From Ardenticatenaceae bacterium (GTDB lineage Bacteria; Chloroflexota; Anaerolineae; Promineifilales; Promineifilaceae), in assembly GCA_020634235.1 (NCBI GenBank), contig JACKCB010000002.1, forward strand, positions 868,001 to 932,000: a DNA stretch of 64,000 nt, written 5' to 3'. The translations under genes were made by a program, and so were the position numbers. This document shows, piece after piece, positions 16,165 to 23,568 of this stretch (positions are counted from its first letter, which is position 1; the number at the start of each line of letters is the position of its first letter). The notes beneath the pieces were generated by a model. That model saw only the letters and a program-made list of their open reading frames with translations, searched no databases and was not told the origin of the DNA.

Positions 16165-18384
16165 ATGAGCACCCTCAACCCCAACATCCCCTCGCCCGAA
16201 CTCTCCCGGCTAATGACCACCGCCGCCGGCCGCATGGCCGACTACCAGCTCAAGTGGCTGACCCCGCAGCTGCTGCTGCGCACTTTCCTGGATGATGCCA
16301 CCTGTGCGGCGGGCCGGATTTTGCAGCAGTTGGCCCAGCAGCGCGGCTTTAAGCTGGACGAGCTAACCGGCCGCGTGGAAACCATGGCGCGCCACAGCCC
16401 CGGCCGGGACGCCAGATTCAGCTACACCGACGACTTCGGCCAAAACGTCCCCCTGGCCGACGAAATGCTCGTCATCCTGGACGAAGGCTTGACCATTGCC
16501 CAGGCGCGGGAAGAGCTAAAGGTCAGCAGCGGTCACGCCCTGGCCGCCATGTGCGACGCCAAAGTCACCACCTATGGCGCGCTGCAGCGGCTGGGCATCA
16601 CCCAGGCCGCCGTCATCACCCTGCTGGATGAGGTCACCCAAGACAGCGGGCCGGTGATTCACGATTATGTGTACGAGGCCCAGCAGGGCAGCGCCCGGCC
16701 GGTGTACCAGCGCACCGAACTGCTGCGCGACCTGCTCAGCCTGCTCGCCCTGGCCCAAAAACGGCACGTCATCCTGGTAGGGCCAGAAGGCGCGGGCAAG
16801 CGTACCCTGGCCTACAGCCTGGCCCAACTGCTGGCCGAGTCCAATGGGCCAGCGCAGATGCGGCCGCAGCTGCGTTCGCTGGTGGAGATGAACGAAACCG
16901 CCCTGCTGGAAAACCCGCTCGCGGCCATACGCGTGGCCCTGCGCCGGGCCAGCGGCGGGGTGCTGTTGGTGCCCGGCATCGAACGCTTCTTTGCCGACCG
17001 GCTGCGGGCCCGCTTCCCGGAACAGGTAAACCGGGAGCTGCACAAGGCGCTGCTGGGCAACGAGCAGGTCATCTTGGGCACCACCACCCCGGCCGGGTAC
17101 GACCAGCTCGCCCGCGACCCCCTCATCCGCCAAAACAGCCAGCGGCTGGAGGTGCCCGCCGCCACCCGCGAGGAGACGTTGGCCATGCTGGCCTACCACC
17201 AGGACCGGCTGGCTCAGGAGTATGAGGTGCAGGTCAGCGCAGCGGCGTTGGAGACAGCCGCCAACCTGGCCAGCCAGTACATCAAGGAGATTGCCCTCCC
17301 GGCCGGGGCCGTGCAGCTCCTCGACCGCGCCTGCGCCACCGTGCGCCTGGTTGTCACCGGCCACGTCCCGCCCCTGCCCGGTCTTACCAACGACAACCAG
17401 CTCGACAGCGACGACGTTATGGTGGCCGCCAGCCTCATGACCAAAATCCCCATCGCCAAGCTCAGCCAGGACGAGCAAAGTCGCTACGCCAACATGGTCG
17501 ACCATTTGCACGAGCGCATCATTGGCCAGGAAGAGGCCATCCTGGCCGTCAGCCGCGCCGTCAAAACGGCTCGCGTGGGCCTGCGCGATCCCAAGCGCCC
17601 CATCGGCTCTTTCCTCTTCCTCGGCCCCAGCGGCGTCGGCAAATCAGAGCTGGCCAAGGCCCTGGCCGACTTCATGTTTGGCTCCGAAAACGCCATGCTC
17701 ACCCTGGACATGAGCGAATACCAGGGCGAAGGCAGCGTCAACCGGCTTATCGGCGCCCCACCCGGCTACATCGGCTACGAAGGCGGCGGGCAGCTTACCG
17801 ACTTCATCCGCCAGACCCCCTACGCCGTCATCCTCTTCGACGAGGTAGAAAAAGCCCACAACCGCGTCTTCGACGTCCTGCTGCAAGTACTAGACGAAGG
17901 CCGCCTGACCGATGGTCAGGGACGGCAAGTTACCTTCAGCGAGGCGGTCATCATCATGACCAGCAACCTGGGCTCGCGCCACATGCTGGTGCCCACCATC
18001 ACCGACTATGAGAAGGAGCTGGTGATGGAAGAGGTGCGCAGCTTCTTCCGGCCAGAGTTCCTCAACCGGCTGGATGATGTCATCCTCTTCCACCAGCTCA
18101 CCCCAGATCAGCTCGGCCAGATCTTGGGCCTGCTGCTGAAAAAAGAGTTCCGCCTGGCCGAAAAACAGGGGCTAACCCTGGTTCTATCCCCTGCCGCCAA
18201 AGCGTGGCTGCTGGCCCAAAACGACCAGCCCCAATTCGGTGCCCGCCCGCTGCGACGCATTATCGGCCGTTACCTGCGCGAACCGCTGGCCGATTTTCTG
18301 CTGCGCCAGGCCGCCGCGCAGCAGACCACTGTCCAGGTTGATGCCGGGCCGGCGGGGCTGGTGTTTGAGATGAGTCAGGCGTGA
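16165..18384 (+). CDS. ClpC/ClpB-like AAA+ ATPase with degenerate first ATPase module
   Basis: Predicted 739 residues, shorter than ClpC (~810) or ClpB (~860). An N-domain-like region (1-180) is followed by two AAA+ modules. D1 has Walker A G-P-E-G-A-G-K (K212), but the expected Walker B Asp-Glu is replaced by L-L-V-P-G-I-E (around 267-273). D2 is intact: G-P-S-G-V-G-K-S (K493), L-F-D-E (D559/E560), M-T-S-N-L-G and R-P-E-F-L-N-R-L-D. After M-T-S-N-L-G the ClpP-binding (V/I/L)-G-F tripeptide is not present, and no long coiled-coil middle domain is apparent. It probably unfolds or disaggregates proteins without ClpP, with ATP turnover mainly in D2. Confidence 0.85.
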   Translation: MSTLNPNIPSPELSRLMTTAAGRMADYQLKWLTPQLLLRTFLDDATCAAGRILQQLAQQRGFKLDELTGRVETMARHSPGRDARFSYTDDFGQNVPLADEMLVILDEGLTIAQAREELKVSSGHALAAMCDAKVTTYGALQRLGITQAAVITLLDEVTQDSGPVIHDYVYEAQQGSARPVYQRTELLRDLLSLLALAQKRHVILVGPEGAGKRTLAYSLAQLLAESNGPAQMRPQLRSLVEMNETALLENPLAAIRVALRRASGGVLLVPGIERFFADRLRARFPEQVNRELHKALLGNEQVILGTTTPAGYDQLARDPLIRQNSQRLEVPAATREETLAMLAYHQDRLAQEYEVQVSAAALETAANLASQYIKEIALPAGAVQLLDRACATVRLVVTGHVPPLPGLTNDNQLDSDDVMVAASLMTKIPIAKLSQDEQSRYANMVDHLHERIIGQEEAILAVSRAVKTARVGLRDPKRPIGSFLFLGPSGVGKSELAKALADFMFGSENAMLTLDMSEYQGEGSVNRLIGAPPGYIGYEGGGQLTDFIRQTPYAVILFDEVEKAHNRVFDVLLQVLDEGRLTDGQGRQVTFSEAVIIMTSNLGSRHMLVPTITDYEKELVMEEVRSFFRPEFLNRLDDVILFHQLTPDQLGQILGLLLKKEFRLAEKQGLTLVLSPAAKAWLLAQNDQPQFGARPLRRIIGRYLREPLADFLLRQAAAQQTTVQVDAGPAGLVFEMSQA

Positions 18385-18458
18385 GGCGGGTGACGTTATT
18401 GATGGCTGCGGCGGCTGAGCGGCCGACCCACTGACTGGCTTAGAGGAGTGAGACTGCG

Positions 18459-18941
18459 ATGAAAGAGAAGATCAAACAGAAGCTGGACGCGGCACGGGCC
18501 GGGCTGTTGGCTACGCTGGAGGGCCTGGATGATGCAGGCTGGTCAGCAACCGTTTATGCCGAGGGGGATTCCTGGTCGGTGGCCGACCTGGTGGGCCACC
18601 TGGCTGATGCCGAGTGGGGCATGACCCGGCTGGTACAGCAAATCCAGCAGGGTGGCCAGGGGGCTCCCCCAGATTTTGACCTGGAGCGCTGGAATGCCCG
18701 CGCGGTTGCCCGGGCGCGGGAGAAGACCCCGGCCGGGGTGCTGGCCCAAATGGCCGAAAACCGGGCTAACTTACTGGCGCTGATAGACACGCTGCAAGAA
18801 GAGGACTGGCCAAAGCAGGGCCGCCACGGCGGTGGACACATCCTGAGCATCGAGCAGATTGTGCGCATGGTTGCCGTTCACGAAAAGGGGCACACGGCCG
18901 ACATCCGCCGGGCATTAGACGCCAATCAGGCACCCTCGTAG
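18459..18941 (+). CDS. DinB-like protein
   Basis: Predicted 160 residues; GAGG precedes the ATG. Like the gene at 2357 it shows the helix-bundle metal pattern: H47 in V-G-H-L-A-D-A-E near the N terminus and H-E-K-G-H in the last third. The two proteins are not closely similar outside these motifs. Substrate unknown. It lies 74 bp after the Clp-like gene on the same strand, so co-transcription is possible. Confidence 0.8.
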   Translation: MKEKIKQKLDAARAGLLATLEGLDDAGWSATVYAEGDSWSVADLVGHLADAEWGMTRLVQQIQQGGQGAPPDFDLERWNARAVARAREKTPAGVLAQMAENRANLLALIDTLQEEDWPKQGRHGGGHILSIEQIVRMVAVHEKGHTADIRRALDANQAPS

Positions 18942-18994
18942 CCACCCGGCCGGGCAGCCTCAAACACGCTTTGCATACAAAAATCCGGTGTGGG

Positions 18995-19069
18995 GACAAA
19001 AAAAATGAGATGTCCCGCAGGCGGGCGCCTGCAGGAACATCTCTGGGGGGGGGAGCCACTTGAATAATA
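18995..19069 (-). ncRNA. Candidate short minus-strand RNA ending in an intrinsic terminator
   Basis: The 343-bp gap 18942-19284 holds no gene. On its minus strand a -35-like TTGCAA (19091-19086) and -10-like TATTAT (19069-19064) are spaced 16 bp apart. Downstream come a C9 tract and a two-part stem (19043-19037 with 19013-19007, and an inner GCAGGC/GCCTGC), ending in eight T on that strand. The predicted transcript would be only ~60 nt. No minus-strand gene in the region needs this terminator. Confidence 0.35.
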
Positions 19070-19175
19070 CCATACTCCAAAAGAATTGCAAGAGGCAAAA
19101 ACACCAATTTCCGATCAATCTCATAAACTACCCTCTCCCCCAGACTACAAGGACCACGTTCCCGGCCGGGCAATG

Positions 19176-19204
19176 TTTTGGTCCGCATCGTTTTTGGGTA
19201 TAAT
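19176..19204 (+). promoter_or_regulatory. Likely promoter of the PP2C gene
   Basis: A perfect -10 TATAAT (19199-19204) lies 80 bp before the start codon; the -35 position (TTTTGG, 19176-19181, 17-bp spacer) is poor. A CCCGGCCGGG copy (19161-19170) lies just upstream. Confidence 0.55.
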
Positions 19205-19284
19205 GACGAGGTAGTGCCCATTGGGAAATTTGTAACACCTACGCTGCTAGTACAGCAAGACCAGTTCACGGCACGGATATCCAC

Positions 19285-20118
19285 ATGACACCTCTGAAAC
19301 TAATCGCAGCGGCTCAAACAAACCCCGGCCGGGTTCATCCCGTCGACCAGGACAACGCCTTCGCCTACGTGCGCGATCCCGAGTTGGGCCGGACAAGAGG
19401 CTTCTTCATTGTGGCCGATGGAATGGGCGGGCACCAGGCCGGCGAAATCGCCAGCAAGCTCGCCGTCGACACCATCCGCGAAGAATTGGCCTGGTTCCTG
19501 GAGCAAAGCGACGCCGAAGAGACAAAACCCAACTACCCCATCTACGGCAGCGGCGACCCGGAACCAACCGTCGATACCAGCCAATTGCAGCAGCGACTGC
19601 TCCTGGCCATTAACCACGCCAACCGCACCATCTCCCAATACGCGCTAGACAACCCCATCGACGCCGGCAACCTGGGCACCACCGTCACCTGCGCCCTCGT
19701 CGATGAGGACCGTGTCATCATCGCCAACATTGGCGACAGCCGCACCTACCTGCTGCGCGATGACCAGATGACCCAAATCACCGAAGACCACTCCTACGTG
19801 GCCCACCTGGTGCGCGAAGGGCAGATCGCCCCGGAGGACATTTTTGTCCACCCCCGGCGCAATGTCATCACCCGCTCTCTGGGCTACAAGCCAGAAGTCC
19901 AGGTAGATTTGTGGTCGATGACGCTCCAACCGGGTGACCGGCTGCTGCTGTGCAGCGATGGCCTGTGGGAGATGATTCAGGTGGATGACCTGATCGCGCG
20001 CTTTGTGCTGGAGGCCGAAACCCCGGCCGGGGCCGTAGAGAAGCTCATCGACTCCGCCAACGCGCATGGCGGGGCCGACAACATCGGCGCAGTGGTAGTT
20101 TTCATTGAAGCGGCATAA
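19285..20118 (+). CDS. PP2C-family Ser/Thr protein phosphatase
   Basis: Predicted 277 residues, cytosolic. The PPM metal-binding motifs are all visible: D-Q-D-N near residue 23, A-D-G-M-G-G-H, N-I-G-D-S-R, C-S-D-G-L-W and G-G-A-D-N-I. It should dephosphorylate Ser/Thr-phosphoproteins using two Mn/Mg ions. Bacterial PP2C genes are commonly paired with a Hanks-type kinase, and here one follows 148 bp downstream, so the two probably form an antagonistic pair acting on the FHA proteins encoded after them. Confidence 0.95.
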   Translation: MTPLKLIAAAQTNPGRVHPVDQDNAFAYVRDPELGRTRGFFIVADGMGGHQAGEIASKLAVDTIREELAWFLEQSDAEETKPNYPIYGSGDPEPTVDTSQLQQRLLLAINHANRTISQYALDNPIDAGNLGTTVTCALVDEDRVIIANIGDSRTYLLRDDQMTQITEDHSYVAHLVREGQIAPEDIFVHPRRNVITRSLGYKPEVQVDLWSMTLQPGDRLLLCSDGLWEMIQVDDLIARFVLEAETPAGAVEKLIDSANAHGGADNIGAVVVFIEAA

Positions 20119-20266
20119 GCGCCACGCTATAACATAGATTACAATCGTTTCAGATCCGCTTCGCTATACTTTCATCCAGCTTGCGTTTCCCTGTCAGAGA
20201 AAACTCACATTCAACTTAGCACCATACCAACAGCCAAAATTGCCAGTTCATACGTGAAAGAAACCC

Positions 20267-22687
20267 ATGGAACCTCAAAATATCGGACGTTACGTCGTAA
20301 AATCGAGAATCGGCAAAGGGGGAATGGCTACCATTTTCCTGGCCCACGACCCCATGTTTGGGCGCGATGTGGCCGTCAAAGTGCTGCCCCGCGAATTCCT
20401 GCACGACCCCTCCTTCCGCGGCCGGTTTGAGCGCGAAGCCCGGACCATTGCCGCACTGGAACACCCCGCCATCGTGCCAGTATATGACTTCGGCGAAGAT
20501 AACGGGCAGCCATATCTGGTGATGCGCTACATGCGTGGCGGCTCCCTGGCCGACCGGCTGCAAAAAGGGCCGCTTTCCGTCACCGAGGCAGCTCATATCC
20601 TGGATCGCATCGGCGCGGCGCTGGACCATGCCCACCAAAGAGGCATTGTCCACCGCGACCTCAAGCCCGGCAACATTCTCTTCGACGACTATGGCGACTC
20701 CTTCCTGGCCGACTTCGGCATTGTCAAGATTTCCGAGGCCACGGCCACCTTTACGGGGGGCGGCATTGTCGGCACGCCGGCTTACATGAGTCCGGAGCAG
20801 GTGCATGGCGACAAGACCATCGATGGTCGCAGCGACATCTACACCCTGGGCGTCATCCTGTTTGAGATGCTCACCGGGCAAATGCCCTTCCGCGCCGATA
20901 CGCCGGCCAAGTTGATGATGGCCCACGTGCTAGACCCCACGCCGCGCATCCTGGAAGTGAACCCCAATTTGCCCACCGGGTGCAACGAGGTGATTGAACG
21001 GGCGATGGCCAAGAACCCGGACCAGCGCTTTACCACGGCCAGCGAAATGTCCAGGCTGCTGACCGGCTATTTTACCCGGCCATCAATGCCCACCGACGCG
21101 ACAATCCGCGAACCGCTGCCGCCTGACGTTGCCGCCGGGCTGGCCGCCAGCACCGCCGCCGCAGGGACGGCCGTGCGGCAGCCCACCCCGCCGCCCGCCT
21201 ACCGGCCGGCAACGCAGCCCCCGGTGTACCAGCCTACCCCGCCGCCCCCCAGCCCCCCGGCCGGGACACCCCCGCCCGCCGCCCCCACCAAAGAGCGCCC
21301 GCGCATGCTGGTTCCGGCCATCGCCGGGATCGTCATCCTCCTCTTGTGCTGCGGCCTCTCGGCGGTGGGCGTCTGGCAGCTTGGGCTGCTGCCCTTTGGC
21401 GGAACCCCAACCCCCATCGCTGTCATCGACGCCACCGCAACCACGGAAACCGGCCCGGCCGGGGAAACCCCCAGCGCCGCCACCGCCACCCCGGTTGAAC
21501 AACCAGAAAACACCGCGGCCACCGAAGCCGCGGCCACCGCCAACGCTCTGGCCACCGAAGAGGCCGGCAGCGCCGATGCCACCGCCAGCGCTCGCGATGC
21601 AGCCGCCACCGCCCAGGCCAACGCCGACAGCGCCACGCGAGAAGCCATCGCCGCCGCCACCGCAGACGCCGAAGCCAACACCCAGGAGCTAATCGCCGCC
21701 GCCAACCAAAAAGTGAGCGACGCCAAGGCCGCCCCGCCCGCCTACGGGCCAGATGCGGGCAGCCTGGTACACATCGAGGACGGCTTCATCGAAAGCATCT
21801 ACACCGGTGTCAATGTCGTTGACTTTGTGGCCGAGGCCACCTTCTACACCCCCTACTCGCGGTTGGAAGGAAGCTGGGACTTCGGCTTCATGTTCCGCGA
21901 AAGCGACGTCAACGAGCAGCTCCGCCTGGCCATCGAATCCAACCGGGCCTGGAGCCTGGGCAACCGCTCTGGGGAAGATTTCGAGTTGATTGCCGAAGGG
22001 GAAGTGGATAACCTGGAAACGGCGGCCGACAGCACCAACACCCTGCTGCTGGTAGCGACCGGTGACGTGGGCTACTTCTTCCTGAACGGCGAGTTCATTG
22101 CCCAGCTTGATCTCTCTGCCCGCACCACACCCGGTGATGTGGGTGTGGCCATTGGGCTTTATGAGGGGGATGAGAAAGACGGCTCTGAGACCCGCTATGA
22201 CGGTTTTGCGCTGTGGACCAGCGAAGAGGTTGCCGTGGCCACCCCCACCACCGCCGCTCCCCCGGCCGGGGCCACCACCGTACCAGCGCCACCCCCACCG
22301 CCGGCCACCAACGTCAACGATGACTTGCTGGCCTCTATGAAAAGCGTACGCCGCGACATCACCAACATGGGCGGCATGATTGATAACGCCGTCAATACCG
22401 GCTACGTCAATTGCCAGAACGTCATCGACACCTACGTTCGTGTTCGCGACGCGCCCAGCTACAGCAACCTGTCTGGCGTGGCCGTCAGTGCCCACACCGA
22501 TTACCGCTCAGCCATCAACACCTTTACCAACGGCGCACGCGACATGTATCAAAACTGCGTCGACTTCATCGCCAGCGGCGGCGGTGGCTCTATCCCCTTC
22601 CAGCAGTGGGGCCGCGCTCGCCAGAGCGTGGACCAGGCCCTGGCCGTGCTGAATCCGGCCATCGAGCGGCTGGAAAATAGCATGTAA
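20267..22687 (+). CDS. Transmembrane Hanks-type Ser/Thr kinase with extracellular sensor-like domain
   Basis: Predicted 806 residues. The kinase domain (1-275) has G-K-G-G-M-A, K38 in V-A-V-K-V-L, H-R-D-L-K-P-G-N (D131), D-F-G (D149) and S-P-E-Q. A Pro-rich juxtamembrane region leads to one membrane helix (~346-370). Outside are an Ala/Thr-rich probably helical stalk (~390-490), a jelly-roll-like domain (~494-655) and a C-terminal helical region (~680-806) with paired cysteines. No PASTA repeats are present, so the ligand is probably not peptidoglycan fragments. A TATACT box at 20165-20170 may be the -10. No HisKA-like or HTH parts. Confidence 0.93.
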   Translation: MEPQNIGRYVVKSRIGKGGMATIFLAHDPMFGRDVAVKVLPREFLHDPSFRGRFEREARTIAALEHPAIVPVYDFGEDNGQPYLVMRYMRGGSLADRLQKGPLSVTEAAHILDRIGAALDHAHQRGIVHRDLKPGNILFDDYGDSFLADFGIVKISEATATFTGGGIVGTPAYMSPEQVHGDKTIDGRSDIYTLGVILFEMLTGQMPFRADTPAKLMMAHVLDPTPRILEVNPNLPTGCNEVIERAMAKNPDQRFTTASEMSRLLTGYFTRPSMPTDATIREPLPPDVAAGLAASTAAAGTAVRQPTPPPAYRPATQPPVYQPTPPPPSPPAGTPPPAAPTKERPRMLVPAIAGIVILLLCCGLSAVGVWQLGLLPFGGTPTPIAVIDATATTETGPAGETPSAATATPVEQPENTAATEAAATANALATEEAGSADATASARDAAATAQANADSATREAIAAATADAEANTQELIAAANQKVSDAKAAPPAYGPDAGSLVHIEDGFIESIYTGVNVVDFVAEATFYTPYSRLEGSWDFGFMFRESDVNEQLRLAIESNRAWSLGNRSGEDFELIAEGEVDNLETAADSTNTLLLVATGDVGYFFLNGEFIAQLDLSARTTPGDVGVAIGLYEGDEKDGSETRYDGFALWTSEEVAVATPTTAAPPAGATTVPAPPPPPATNVNDDLLASMKSVRRDITNMGGMIDNAVNTGYVNCQNVIDTYVRVRDAPSYSNLSGVAVSAHTDYRSAINTFTNGARDMYQNCVDFIASGGGGSIPFQQWGRARQSVDQALAVLNPAIERLENSM

Positions 22688-23118
22688 CAATTCAAAATGC
22701 CCTGCGCGGCCTGGCCTGTTCTAAAGATCGGGCCGCGCAGGCCAGCCTTGTTTCAGACCTTCGTGCCAACCCTCCGGGCTGTTCCTGTTTTGGAGACAGC
22801 CAGGCAAACCCACCTCTGGATGCATCCCGGGTAACTAACCCCGTTTCATACCGTAATTCTGTCAAACAGCGCGTTCTTAATACAGAACTTGCCCGTCTCA
22901 TGCTTTCAGTGCCAAACGCGGGCAGGGTTGTCTTGTCTGTGTCAGGTGCGTGTTACTCGCAAGCCACCCGGCCGGGCACGGCCTTCGCCGCCCGGCGATT
23001 ATCTAGTCGTAATATCTCTCTGTAAATTGGGTTAGTTTGCTCTGCTAGTTGCTCTGTCTTCCCCGTGGGAAATCGGCCGGAATCGAGGACTAACCCTGTG
23101 TGCTAGTGGAGGATGCAA
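22688..23118. other. 431-bp gap between kinase and FHA genes, with a hairpin
   Basis: A perfect 11-bp stem (22701-22711 with 22731-22741, 19-nt loop) begins 13 bp after the kinase stop and is followed by CCAGCCTTGTTT; it may end the kinase transcript. The rest holds one CCCGGCCGGG copy (around 22967) and no open frame I would support. TAATAT near 23011 could be part of a promoter for the FHA genes but no -35 partner is clear. Confidence 0.45.
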
Positions 23119-23550
23119 ATGAGTAAACTGAATCTACAGTGGGAATGGGAAGGTCACGAACATCGTCACGCCATCCGGGTGGGCGAGCAGGTAACCATCG
23201 GGCGTCGTGATGATTGCAACATCGTGATCGGAGTGAGCACCGTCTCCCGCCAGCATGCGCTAATCTACGCGCAGCAAGGCGTGTTCATGGTGCGCAATCT
23301 GAGCCAGACAAACCCAATTCGCCTGAACAACCAGCACCGTCTCAACCATGAGCAAACCAGCTCGCTGAGTACCGGGGATCTCCTCCAGATTGGCCCGGTC
23401 ACGTTTCAGGTAACCGTCCCCCCGGCCGGGGAGCTGCACAAACTTCGCTGCGCAAGCTGCAATCGCGTACTCGATTACAACCCCAGCGGCTTCTGCCCCT
23501 GGTGCGGGATGGCCCTGGCCGCCGGTCAGACCCTCATCGACCTTGAATAG
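23119..23550 (+). CDS. FHA-domain protein with C-terminal zinc ribbon
   Basis: Predicted 143 residues, starting at the second ATG (23119), which is 6 bp from GGAGG; the ATG at 23113 abuts that site. The FHA domain (about 1-100) shows I-G-R-R-D-D-C-N-I-V, S-R-Q-H-A and a late L-S-T-G-D-L-L-Q-I-G strand, the layout that binds phosphothreonine peptides. The tail has C-A-S-C and C-P-W-C, a four-cysteine zinc ribbon. It would read out phosphorylation by the upstream kinase. The next gene starts 18 bp later. Confidence 0.9.
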   Translation: MSKLNLQWEWEGHEHRHAIRVGEQVTIGRRDDCNIVIGVSTVSRQHALIYAQQGVFMVRNLSQTNPIRLNNQHRLNHEQTSSLSTGDLLQIGPVTFQVTVPPAGELHKLRCASCNRVLDYNPSGFCPWCGMALAAGQTLIDLE

Positions 23551-23568
23551 CCGCCAGGAGAAAACCAT

